Source of the DNA: Vulcanisaeta sp. JCM 14467
GTDB taxonomy: Archaea > Thermoproteota > Thermoprotei > Thermoproteales > Thermocladiaceae
Assembly (NCBI RefSeq): GCF_001316245.1
Contig: NZ_BBDM01000005.1
Coordinates: 1 to 64,000, forward strand
DNA length: 64,000 nucleotides
Direction of reading: 5' to 3'
Shown here: one piece after another, positions 54,452 through 63,448 of the stretch
How positions within the stretch are numbered: position 1 is the stretch's first letter
How the letters are laid out: each line of letters starts with the position of its first letter
Translations under genes and position numbers: made by a program
Notes under the pieces: model-generated
Seen by the model: the letters and a program-made list of their open reading frames with translations, nothing else
Database searches by the model: none
Told to the model about the DNA's origin: nothing

Positions 54452-55410
54452 ATGTCCTCACAGGGCAGTCAGGGTGGAGGTAAGATTAGGGTCTCAGTGC
54501 AGAAGGCTGGCCCGTTGGATACGGGCGAGATAGCCCAGGCGATGAAGTCCATTAAGACGAAGTTTGCAATAATGAGTGGTAAGGGTGGTGTTGGTAAGAG
54601 CTTCGTCACGGCAAGCCTAGCCCTTGGCTTCGCAATGAGGGGTTATAGGGTTGGCGTACTTGATGCTGATGTTTATGGTCCAACAATACCAAAGTTGCTC
54701 GGCTTAGTTGGTGCTAATCTTTACCTTAGTGAGGATGAGAAGATAATACCTGCAGAGGGCCCATTTGGCATAAAGGTAGTTTCCATGGACTTCCTACTAC
54801 CCACTGATGATACCGCCGTGATTTGGAGAGGTCCATTAGTTGATAGGGCGATTAAGGACTTCCTTGGTAATGTGCGTTGGGGTGAATTAGACGCGTTATT
54901 CATTGATTTACCGCCGGGTACTGGTGATGCGCCATTAACGATAGCCCAAGCCCTCGCCAATGAAATGACAGGGAGCATTATAGTGACTGCGCCAAGCGAT
55001 GTTTCGAAGAGAATCGTGCAAAAGGCCATAGACTTCTCGAGGAAGGTTAAAATACCGATTACTGGTGTTATTGAAAATATGTGCTGCTTCTACTGCCCCG
55101 AATCTGGCAAGACGTATTACATATTCGGCAAGTTAATTGGTAAGGAGATGGCCGATAAGTATGGAATACCATACCTAGCATGATACCGCTAGACCCAAGG
55201 ATTGGGGAGTCTAACGACCTCGGTGAGCCATTCCTAATGAAGTACTCCACATCAGATACTGCAAAGGCTATACTAAGCATTGTCGATACAATAATAGCAA
55301 TGTACAAGGACAAACTCGAGGCTAGAGTTGAGACACCAAAGAAGCAGCAGATAAGGTCATTAATGAAGCTACCAGGTGAGGAGGAAGAGGAGAATCAGGA
55401 AGGGTCATAA
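54452..55410 (+). CDS. Mrp/NBP35-type Fe-S cluster carrier ATPase (one frameshift)
   Basis: About 320 residues. The deviant Walker A FAIMSGKGGVGKSFVTASLA, DADVYGPTIPKLL and FIDLPPGTGDAPLTIAQ are the family's ATPase motifs; MCCFYCPESGK has CxxC for cluster binding. A missing G near 55176 shifts the frame before GMIPLDPRIGESNDLGEPFL. The tail (GEEEEENQEGS) is acidic. It delivers Fe-S clusters to apoproteins. TATA GATTTTTAAATACA lies 22-34 bases before the ATG. Confidence 0.92.
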
Positions 55411-56148
55411 GTACTTCCTTAAAGCCCTAGCCGTCTCCACAATCGTCTCAAAGTCCCCAGGAGCTGATAAGTAAATGCCCGGGAAGTACCTTAATAATTC
55501 CAGGGCTCTCCTAACCGCATCATCTATCGGGTCCGGCTTCACGGGTACTTCAGTATTGAGAATCTTGCTTATCACTTTTGAGGACTTACTCGTGATTATT
55601 AATAACGCTGGATAAATATCAACATTGAACTCCTTATTCACCCTGTGAATCAGCATTAAATCCTCCATTGACAGGGTATACTGAAGCATTGCGAAGTCGG
55701 GCTTTACACTTAATCTCTCCCTTATGTAACCCTCCTCAAAACTCGATATTGATATGCCGAGCCTAACACCGTTAATTTGCTCAATCTCCCTCAAATAATT
55801 AATAGCGCTTACTGGGGTTAAATCCTGAACAGCGGTAACACCTGGACCCAAGTCACCCCTCATTAATAGGTAGTTCCTAATTCCATTTACTAAACCACCC
55901 ATTATTAATGCTGTGAGTCCAACCTTATTGTGATCTGCAATCCTAACATTGGCTATTACCTCCACGTTACTGTACCTATGCTTAATGAGTGAGCCTATGA
56001 GTATGGCGTTGGCCGACGGGTTTGCGAAGGTTGAGTCGGGTATGTCAACGTGAGTCACATAATCAACGATACTACCCACCACACTAAGGTAATTACTTGG
56101 GTTGTCAATTCTCCTCAGCGGCGGTAATTCCGCTATTATAATTGCCAT
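55405..56148 (-). CDS. Methylenetetrahydrofolate-reductase-like TIM-barrel protein
   Basis: A 247-residue protein. THVDIPDSTFANPSANAILI, SNVEVIANVRIADHNKVGLT and RNYLLMRGDLGPGVTAVQDL match the MetF/MTHFR barrel, and ISSFEEGYIRERLSVKPDFA, MLQYTLSMEDL follow. MTHFR reduces methylene-H4folate or -H4MPT-type cofactors, linked to C1 metabolism. It is shorter than bacterial MetF (about 290). Its end overlaps the Mrp gene by 6 bases. Confidence 0.7.
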   Translation of the reverse strand: MAIIIAELPPLRRIDNPSNYLSVVGSIVDYVTHVDIPDSTFANPSANAILIGSLIKHRYSNVEVIANVRIADHNKVGLTALIMGGLVNGIRNYLLMRGDLGPGVTAVQDLTPVSAINYLREIEQINGVRLGISISSFEEGYIRERLSVKPDFAMLQYTLSMEDLMLIHRVNKEFNVDIYPALLIITSKSSKVISKILNTEVPVKPDPIDDAVRRALELLRYFPGIYLSAPGDFETIVETARALRKYL

Positions 56149-56192
56149 TGCTGGGTAATGGGTGAATAACTAATTAAGAATTACGCCAATGC

Positions 56193-57740
56193 CTACGCCA
56201 CTGAACCCTTAATACACTTTATGTTTAATAATGGGGAGATGAGGATGAACTCATTATTGAGGAGGTTCGCACCCTCTGGGCAGCTGAGATTCAAAGGTTT
56301 ACTCATTCTCATTATTATAAAGTTGCTGAATTCGTTGTAAAGTTTCCTCGAGAATGACCTGGTGGCTACTATGAAGGATACTCCGTGATATTTACTAATC
56401 CTCATACTATTAATTAATGAATTTACTAAATCCTCATTATACATAAGACCCTCGGCGTTATCCACGATGAGCAACGTTTTATCACTTTTAGACCTCATGA
56501 TCCACTTAACAATATCCTCTATGAGCACTACCTCATAGATATCCATTAATGGTATAGGCAGCCCATGTAAGTCGATAATAACGACATTACCCCTTAAAGC
56601 CCTCAATGGACTAAATACCGATATGTCCACCTCCCTATTGCCGGCATTAACAACGGCGTCAAAGAACCCGGAATCCCTCAATGAGTATGCGAAGTCAATT
56701 GCCTTATTCACCGACTCCTTACCGACCATATTAAGCAATTCCGGATCCCTAACAGCGCTTATGAAGGCTTGTACAGTATTCAGTGCATTTTCATTTTCAA
56801 GCATCAGTGCCGTAATCACATGCCTAATCTCAGGGTTCAGGTAATTAATTGCCCTCTCAATAAACCACCTAAACCTAATCGATAACGGAATAACACCCAG
56901 TCTACCAAGACCACCTCCCTGAAATTCAGCGCTGAATTTAATACCATAATCACTGGAGGCGCTCATTGAAATCTTAACCCTACTCCTAAAGCCAAGCATA
57001 CGCAACATATCAACAACGTATCTCCTTAGCTCATCAATATCTATTGGTCTACCCAACCTCATGAGATCCACGGGGATCAGTGCTAATACGTCAATTCCAT
57101 TCTCAACGAGACTCCTCGTATACTCGCCAGTCCTATCAAGCACTACTATGTTGCCGTAATTGCTCAATCGTAATTCCTTAATCAACCCCTTTATGAGGAG
57201 TGACTTACCACAACCGGGCTGACCCATTATTAATAATCCCCTCATAAGTGCATCCTCGTTAATTGTTATTGGTATATCATAACCATTAATTAACGCCTTA
57301 CCAATCAATAAATTACCCCTCAGCCCAAGGAAATCCCTAATGACCTCACTACCTGGGTATATAACTAAACTACCACTAATGGGCAGCATGAGTAATGAGG
57401 TATAGCGGTGCCCGTCATTACTCCTAATCCTTGAAATTATGAATTTACCTACGATTTTAACGTAGGTAGCATTTGCACCGCTTATTGAAGGTGATGGATT
57501 AATGGTACTCTCAACCTTATTAACCCTTAAAAGTAATTCACTCCCTGTTGATGGGTTGGCAATTATTATGTACGAGCCAATGAATAGCCTATTAACTAGG
57601 TCATTATAACTGAGTCTCGAGCTTACGGTTAGTATTAACTTGTCATTGTCATTAATAACCCTTTCAATGACTCCCAATACATCACCTAGATTATTGGCGC
57701 TTGACTTACCAATGGCACTATTATCACTAGTTCTCTGCAT
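56193..57740 (-). CDS. HerA/FtsK-like P-loop ATPase
   Basis: A 515-residue ATPase. The N-terminal part is beta-rich, like the HAS barrel of HerA. Walker A is IMGQPGCGKSLLIKGLI, and the second motif LVSLLIV-type strand reads KTLLIVDNAEGL: Asp is there but the usual Glu after it is Asn. A late RISKYHGVSFIVATRSFSRK may be sensor-like. HerA with NurA acts in DNA end resection, but no NurA is next to it. Another HerA-like motor, perhaps degenerate, is as likely. It begins 44 bases upstream of the MTHFR-like gene and may share a transcript with it. Confidence 0.78.
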   Translation of the reverse strand: MQRTSDNSAIGKSSANNLGDVLGVIERVINDNDKLILTVSSRLSYNDLVNRLFIGSYIIIANPSTGSELLLRVNKVESTINPSPSISGANATYVKIVGKFIISRIRSNDGHRYTSLLMLPISGSLVIYPGSEVIRDFLGLRGNLLIGKALINGYDIPITINEDALMRGLLIMGQPGCGKSLLIKGLIKELRLSNYGNIVVLDRTGEYTRSLVENGIDVLALIPVDLMRLGRPIDIDELRRYVVDMLRMLGFRSRVKISMSASSDYGIKFSAEFQGGGLGRLGVIPLSIRFRWFIERAINYLNPEIRHVITALMLENENALNTVQAFISAVRDPELLNMVGKESVNKAIDFAYSLRDSGFFDAVVNAGNREVDISVFSPLRALRGNVVIIDLHGLPIPLMDIYEVVLIEDIVKWIMRSKSDKTLLIVDNAEGLMYNEDLVNSLINSMRISKYHGVSFIVATRSFSRKLYNEFSNFIIMRMSKPLNLSCPEGANLLNNEFILISPLLNIKCIKGSVA

Positions 57741-57835
57741 TAGTCAATAATCCGATTAATGGCTTATAAGGATTGGTGAAGTCATAACTGCAATTCTTGC
57801 CATTAAAAAAATTTACGAGGAAGGAGACCTAAAGA

Positions 57836-59055
57836 TTATTGGGTAATGACCTCTTTAATGGCCATTGCAAGTCTCTTGATGCCCTCGAAGATCTGCTCTG
57901 GTGTTGGGTATGTGAAGTTTAGTCTCATGTCGTTATGCCTATCCTCATTTGGGTAAAAGGACTTACCAGGTACGTAGGCGACACCATACTTCTTAATGGC
58001 AATCTCAAGCATTGCCGTGGTATCTATCTTCTCTGGTGTCGTTAGCCAAATGAACATCCCAGCCGATGGCTTAGTCCAGGTAACACCCTCGGGCATGTAC
58101 TCACTCAGTGCCTGGAGCATTAAGTCTCTCTTTGTCCTATAGATCTCCTTAATCCTCGGTATATTCTTCTCGATAATGCCCTTCCTCAATAGCTCAGCGG
58201 CTATGTACTGATTAAGCGTTGAAGTATGTAGGTCAATAGATTGCTTAGCGAGTTCGAACCACCTAATGGCCTCCTTACTCGCAGCGACCCAACCCAGCCT
58301 GAGACCTGGTGCAGCTATCTTACTGAAGGTCGATAGGTAAATCACCCTACCCTCACCATCCATGGCCTTAAGCTAGCCGGCGGCTCGCCATCGCCAAAGT
58401 ATATGTAGCCGTATGGGTCATCCTCAATAATCAATAAGTCATACCTACTGGCTATGTCAAGTAACTCCTTCCTCCTCTCCATATTCATGGTAATGCCAGT
58501 CGGGTTCTGCCCGGTGGGTATTACGTAGATGAACTTGGCTTACCGCCATCATTGATCAACTTCCTAACCGTATCCTCAAGAACATCAACTAATGCCCTCC
58601 TCATCCATGGGAATACCAACAATCCTAGGTCCATAAATCCTAAAGGCCTGGAGTGCGGCTAGGTACGTGGGGCTCTCCGTAATCACGCAATCCCCAGGGT
58701 TAATGAATAGCCTACCGATCATGTCCAGAGCCTCCTGACTACCAACCGTAATTATGATGTTCTCTGGACCATCAACCTTAATGCCGACCTTACCCATGAA
58801 CTTGATAAGTTCTTCCTTCAGTTCTAAAATGCCGCCAGTCGTGCCATACTGAAGAGCCTTCTCTGCCTTTGTCGTGAGGATATCCCTCGTTATTTCTATT
58901 ATTTCCTTAGCGGGGAATGAGGATGGGTCGGGCATACCACCACCAAAGGAAATAACGTTCTCCGTAACCCACTTCAACAACTCCCTAATTTCAGAAGCCC
59001 TCATTAACCTTGACCTATCAGCCAGGAACTGATTAATGTCCATACCGGTCGCCAT
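57836..59055 (-). CDS. PLP-dependent aminotransferase, class I/II (about three frameshifts)
   Basis: About 406 residues. It opens MATGMDINQFLADRSRLMRA, ISFGGGMPDPSSFP, LQYGTTGGILELKEELIKFM and ITVGSQEALDMIGRLFINPG. Breaks near 58590, 58540 and 58372 separate pieces of the middle (IYVIPTGQNPTGITMNMERR, IIEDDPYGYIYFGDGEPPAS). The last part has YLSTFSKIAAPGLRLGWVAA, with the PLP Lys, and WTKPSAGMFIWL. It resembles 2-aminoadipate/aromatic aminotransferases (LysN-like, KAT-like). The donor is not known. Confidence 0.88.
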
Positions 59056-59093
59056 GATGTGATTAAAGGGATTTATATTGCTTTCTCTAGAAT

Positions 59094-59126
59094 AAAAATA
59101 AGTATATTGAATAAATACTTATTTTT
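59094..59126 (-). terminator. 12-bp inverted repeat after hemB
   Basis: AAAAATAAGTAT and its exact complement ATACTTATTTTT are separated by 9 bases. On the minus strand the hairpin lies 16 bases after the hemB stop and ends in a T run, followed by the aminotransferase promoter region. It could be a terminator of hemB, and the same sequence reads similarly on both strands. Confidence 0.55.
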
Positions 59127-59141
59127 AGACAACAACACCAA

Positions 59142-60194
59142 TCAGAAGAGCTTCTCGATTTCATCAAGGTAATTAACAACATCCTTTGCGAAGTACGTAA
59201 TTATTAAATCTGCTCCAGCCCTCCTAATGGCAATGAGGGACTCAAGGACCGCCTTCCTCTCATCAAGCCAGCCATTCATTATTGCGGCCTTAAGCATGGC
59301 ATACTCACCACTAACCTGATAGGCAGCCAGTGGGACCTCAGGGAAGTTCTGCTTCACAAGCCTAATAACGTCGAGGTAAAGCATCGCGGGCTTAACCATC
59401 ACTATGTCGGCACCCTCATTAATGTCCATAGCCACCTCCTTAAGGGCCTCATGGGCATTCCTCGGGTCCATCTGATAACTACGCCTATCACCAAACTTAG
59501 GCGCGCTGGCGGCGGCCTCCCTAAACGGGCCATAGAAGGAGCTCGCGTACTTAGCGCTGTAGGCCATGATAGCGACATCGCTAAACCCAGCCCTGTCAAG
59601 GGCCTCCCTAATGGCCTTAACCTGCCCATCCATCATGCCAGACGGAGCCACAACGTCAACGCCAGCCTCCGCATACGTCACCGCGGTCTTTGCGTAGAGC
59701 TCTATCGTCGAGTCATTATCAACTACATACTTACCATCAGGTAATCTCTTAACAATGCCGCAATGCCCATGGTCCGTGTACTCACATAGGCACACGTCGG
59801 CCATGACGATGAGTTTATCCTCGAAGGAGTCCTTTAGGAACCTAATGGTCCTCTGTATAATACCGTGCTCATCATATGCCGAACTACCCCACTCATCCTT
59901 ATGCTCAGGAATGCCAAATAGGATCACTGACCTAACGCCAGAGCTAACTAACTGATCAACGAAATTGAGCAACTCATCATTGAGGGGCCACCTGTACTGA
60001 CCAGGTAGCGACTTAATGGGCTCGGGCTCGTTAATGTCCTCCCTAACGAATATGGGCATTATGAAGTCGTCAGGCCTAAGCATGGTCTCAGCAACCATAT
60101 TCCTAATGAGAACATTAGACCTAAGCCTCCTGGGCCTCGTGACGGGGTAATTAAACAAGTAACTCCTTAACCTAATACTTTCAGTAACAACCAC
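59142..60194 (-). CDS. hemB: Delta-aminolevulinic acid dehydratase (porphobilinogen synthase)
   Basis: About 350 residues, full length without breaks. It joins two ALA molecules to porphobilinogen in heme and siroheme synthesis. [16 protein letters not shown] has the three-Cys zinc site; [18 protein letters not shown] and [12 protein letters not shown] carry the two active-site Lys. [20 protein letters not shown] and [20 protein letters not shown] are also typical. The TTTTTAAACAA at about 60222-60232 predicts a start near 60198, favouring the GTG at 60194 over 60215. No other heme gene is nearby. Confidence 0.95.
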   Translation of the reverse strand: MVVTESIRLRSYLFNYPVTRPRRLRSNVLIRNMVAETMLRPDDFIMPIFVREDINEPEPIKSLPGQYRWPLNDELLNFVDQLVSSGVRSVILFGIPEHKDEWGSSAYDEHGIIQRTIRFLKDSFEDKLIVMADVCLCEYTDHGHCGIVKRLPDGKYVVDNDSTIELYAKTAVTYAEAGVDVVAPSGMMDGQVKAIREALDRAGFSDVAIMAYSAKYASSFYGPFREAAASAPKFGDRRSYQMDPRNAHEALKEVAMDINEGADIVMVKPAMLYLDVIRLVKQNFPEVPLAAYQVSGEYAMLKAAIMNGWLDERKAVLESLIAIRRAGADLIITYFAKDVVNYLDEIEKLF

Positions 60195-60236
60195 AATGTT
60201 AAGGCGCCAAAGCACTTGTTTAAAAATAATGCTTCC

Positions 60237-61001
60237 CTAATCACTGGGAATAAAGAACGAGTAAATGCCAAGGCCTATCATGAACAAACCCAATATGCCA
60301 AGGGCAATCCTACCAGCCTCGGCCACAGCACTCCAATCACCAACACTCTTAATAACGCCTTTATAGATCGCCAGTACAATAATGGTCTGGGCAAGCCAGG
60401 AACCAAAACCAAACATAAAACCAACCAGGAAGGATAAACCGGTTGTAATTACGGGGGCTATGGCTACGGTTAGTATAAGGACAATGAAGAAGTCACCACC
60501 AAACGCAGCCGCCAAACCGTGAATCCATATAAGCCTATAATCAGCGGTTTTAACGTCATGACCATCCTCGTGCCTCCCGAAGACTAGGTATGCCGCAACA
60601 CTTATCATTGTTAACCCAACGATTATGTCCACGTAAGGATCAAGGACCGAGGTATTGAGTAAACCCATTAACTCACCCACCAACGCACTCATCAATGTCC
60701 ACACGAGGGTCAAGGCACCAGCAAATACTGAGACGGCAGTAATTACACCCCGCACGTTCCTCTGCATCAATCCGTAGGACACGGTTATAGGCCAGGTATG
60801 TTCGTCTGGTTTCAATCCATGTATTATACCAACAATAAGCACAGCAAGTAACCAGTAAGGCCCCATGGTCTTAACAATGTACTTAGCAAGGGGCTCAAGT
60901 ACCTCAGGCATTGACATTATGGCAATAATTATGGCCACCGATATGATAACCGCTAAAATCCACGTCTTAGATACCTTCTGTGAGAAGATGCTTCTTTGCA
61001 T
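60237..61001 (-). CDS. NicO-family nickel/cobalt transporter
   Basis: A 254-residue membrane protein with about six helices. IIHGLKPDEHTWPITVSYGL has the H...DEH motif, similar to HAxxxDH of NicO/NiCoT carriers; a second His-rich loop FGRHEDGHDVKTADY and IHGLAAAFGGDFFIVLILTV follow. Direction (uptake or efflux) is unknown. It is divergent from FeoB across a 109-base region with two identical operator-like dyads, one 4 bases before its ATG. Confidence 0.78.
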   Translation of the reverse strand: MQRSIFSQKVSKTWILAVIISVAIIIAIMSMPEVLEPLAKYIVKTMGPYWLLAVLIVGIIHGLKPDEHTWPITVSYGLMQRNVRGVITAVSVFAGALTLVWTLMSALVGELMGLLNTSVLDPYVDIIVGLTMISVAAYLVFGRHEDGHDVKTADYRLIWIHGLAAAFGGDFFIVLILTVAIAPVITTGLSFLVGFMFGFGSWLAQTIIVLAIYKGVIKSVGDWSAVAEAGRIALGILGLFMIGLGIYSFFIPSD

Positions 61002-61005
61002 ACTA

Positions 61006-61020
61006 TTAGGGATACCCTAA
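61006..61020. promoter_or_regulatory. DtxR-like operator 1 (TTAGGG-N3-CCCTAA)
   Basis: TTAGGGATACCCTAA is a 6-bp perfect inverted repeat, extended by one base each side (ATTAGGG...CCCTAAT). It resembles boxes of metal-dependent DtxR-type regulators (TTAGG...CCTAA). It overlaps the expected transcription start of the NicO gene, whose TATA-like TTTATAAGG lies at 61027-61036. Confidence 0.65.
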
Positions 61021-61041
61021 TGATACCTTATAAACCTTTCT

Positions 61042-61056
61042 TTAGGGTAGCCCTAA
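61042..61056. promoter_or_regulatory. DtxR-like operator 2 (TTAGGG-N3-CCCTAA)
   Basis: TTAGGGTAGCCCTAA repeats the first site exactly in both arms, 36 bases away centre to centre. It lies just upstream of the NicO TATA box and about 20 bases upstream of the feoB TATA-like TTTTTAAACGA (61074-61084). Two identical arms in one 110-base region make chance unlikely. Confidence 0.65.
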
Positions 61057-61110
61057 TTTAGCTTAAGGAACAGATTTTTAAACGACTTCTTATTACGAAT
61101 TGATATGTAA

Positions 61111-63098
61111 ATGCAAAGTAAAATTATCAAAGTCCTAATAGCCGGTATACCGAATAGTGGTAAGTCAACCATAGTTAGTGAACTTAGTGGTGTCGCTATT
61201 AAGACGGCGAATTATCCAGGTACAACAGTCTCCATAAGCAAGGTTGAGTATAGTATTGACGGAGTTAAGGTATCGATTATTGATCTACCGGGTACTTATA
61301 GTCTCAGGGCGAATATGATGGATGAGGCTGTGGCGGCTAGGGAGATACTGCGGGGTGATTATGATGGTATAATAGTGGTTGGGTCAGCGCTCGAGCCTGA
61401 GCAGACGCTTTATTTACTTATACAAATTCTTGAGTTGGGTAAGCCAGCGATACTCATCCTTAACATGATGGATATGGCATTGAGGAGAGGATTTCACTAT
61501 AATATTAATGAGTTAAGTAGGGCTTTGGGAATACCCATACTGCCCGCAATAGCCGTTAGAGACGTTGGGATGAAGCAGTTGAAGGACTTAATTGTAAGAA
61601 TTCATGAGGTAAAGCAGGGTAATGTAAACGTAGTTAATTATGGCAAGCTCGAGAAATACATAGAGACCTTGACCAGCGCTCTTGGGGTATCACGGGGATT
61701 GGCAATAGAAATACTTGCTGGCAATCCAATCTTAATGGAATTAATAGGTAATTCAGTGAGTAATGATTATGTCAAGCAAATAGTTGAGAAGGCATGTAAG
61801 GAGATCGGTGATTTGGATAATTACATCAAGTCCATGCGTTGGAAAACCGCGAGGGAGCTTACCAGGAAATTCGTTGTAAAGGGTGTTGCATCATCAATTA
61901 GTAAGTATGATGAGTTATTTATGAACCCGAGGTATGGCCCATTGCTCTCGATATTGCTGCTATTCGCAATAGCCGAGACAATATTCCTAGCCCTTGAACC
62001 CCTAGTAAATCTGCTATCGGCAGCCCTTGATTCAATACCAATCAACGCTATTATTGCACAATACGTTAATAATGAATTAATGCAATCATTAATTGTAGAT
62101 GGTGTATGGAGTGGGGTAACGACATTAATCGATTTCATACCCTATGTCTTTGGGGTGGCGTTCTTGATAGCGTTTATTGAGGACTCTGGTTGATCGTGAG
62201 GATCTCATTCCCAATAGAGAGGTGGTTGAGGCGTGTCGGTATTCCATCGAGAGGATTAATATACCTAATCGCTGGCTCAGGGTGTAACGTACCAGCAATA
62301 ACAGCCACAAAGGCCATGCCAAGTACCAGGGATAGAGTGCTCACGGCGCTAATGATCCCATACATACCATGTACCGCCAGGTTTGTGATAATATCATTAA
62401 TAGCGGCTGCCGTGTTACCGCATTTAATGGGTATTGTCGTTATATTGCCCTACACCGTGGCGTTAATTGGCGTGGTTATAATATCAAGTCTTTCAAAGAT
62501 ACGCTTAAGGTTCATAGGTAGGAGTGCGCCTTATTCATATACGTTACCTCCATTAATAATACCACTACATAAGACATTCATTAAGAAGGTTTGGCATTAC
62601 ACGTATGAGTTCATATCCAGGGCTGGCGCGCTAATAATTATCTTCGTAATAATAATGTGGCTACTCTCGGTAAGCGGCCCAAGCGGTATAATAGGCCCGG
62701 AGGCTCTCAGGGATCCCTCACTCCTAAGGCAAACGTGGCTTGGCATTGTGGGTAACTTAATGGCACCCCTGCTAAGCCCAATTGGCATACCCTGGGAAGT
62801 CTCCGCGGCGTTGGTTTATGGGTATATATTTAAGGAGGTTGTGTTGAGCACCCTATCTTTACTGTATGGTGTTGAGGAGGGTGGACTTGCCCATGCCATC
62901 AGATCATTTATTTCATTGCCATCAGCAGTAGCGTTAATAACCTTCGTAACCTTCTACTCACCATGCATCGCAACCCTCATTACCGAGAGACAGGTAGTTG
63001 GGCTGAAACTCACGGTGGTGAATACAATCCTACAATTCGCAATTGCCCTGGGACTCGCATACATGATGTATTATATCGTATTATTTATGGTTGGGTGA
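61111..63098 (+). CDS. feoB: Ferrous iron transporter FeoB (one frameshift)
   Basis: About 662 residues. An N-terminal GTPase domain (GIPNSGKSTIVSELSG, DLPGTYSLRANMMDEAVAA, GKPAILILNMMDMA) is followed by helices. The frame is lost near 62186, just before VRISFPIERWLRRVGIPSRG. The two gate motifs are IAGSGCNVPAITATKAMPST and FYSPCIATLITERQVVGLKL. It imports Fe(II) driven by GTP. The ATG is leaderless, with TATA about 30 bases before. FeoA follows 5 bases after. No FeoC is clear. Confidence 0.93.
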
Positions 63099-63103
63099 GA
63101 GGT

Positions 63104-63337
63104 ATGAAAAGTGAGTATGTGCCAATAAATAAGGCGCCAAGTAATTCATTGGTGAAGATTGTTAAGCCCGGCAACGAGAGATTGAGAGATTTAGGTATAA
63201 TGGATGGAACCATAGTTAAGGTATTAATAAGTACACCCTGCGGTCCAGTACTAATCCAGAGGGAGGATGGGTCAGTAATCGTGCTTGATGCGGAAACGGC
63301 GTCTAACACGCTTGTGCTCATTACAGAAAAAAACTGA
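63104..63337 (+). CDS. feoA: FeoA SH3-like protein
   Basis: A 77-residue protein with an SH3-like fold: YVPINKAPSNSLVKIVKPGN, RLRDLGIMDGTIVKVLISTP and a late GPVLIQREDGSVIVLDAETA, the FeoA pattern (two conserved Gly and G-x-v-v). It supports FeoB in iron uptake. The ATG follows GAGAGGT, 5 bases after the FeoB stop. The frame ends within an A7 run at 63326-63333; with eight A it would gain a Gly-rich tail. See the next entry. Confidence 0.85.
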   Translation: MKSEYVPINKAPSNSLVKIVKPGNERLRDLGIMDGTIVKVLISTPCGPVLIQREDGSVIVLDAETASNTLVLITEKN

Positions 63338-63448
63338 ACCTACTAGACATGGACATAGGCATAGGTGGAGGTGGGGATGGAAGCATTAACGCGGTAATAA
63401 TTACCTATATAGAACAAACACTTTAGAGCACAAGTATGCATTGATTAT
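63338..63448 (+). other. Gap between FeoA and esterase with a short Gly-rich frame
   Basis: A 25-residue open frame begins at an ATG at 63351 (MDIGIGGGGDGSINAVIITY...). It is in frame with FeoA if the A7 run is one base short. It is followed by the palindrome GGTAATAATTACC (63393-63405) and AT-rich DNA likely to hold the esterase promoter. Whether the short frame is made is unclear. Confidence 0.3.

Noticed and set aside
59402-59744. Long open frames on both strands inside hemB
   Set aside because: hemB is intact with all catalytic residues; the others are shadows of its codon pattern.
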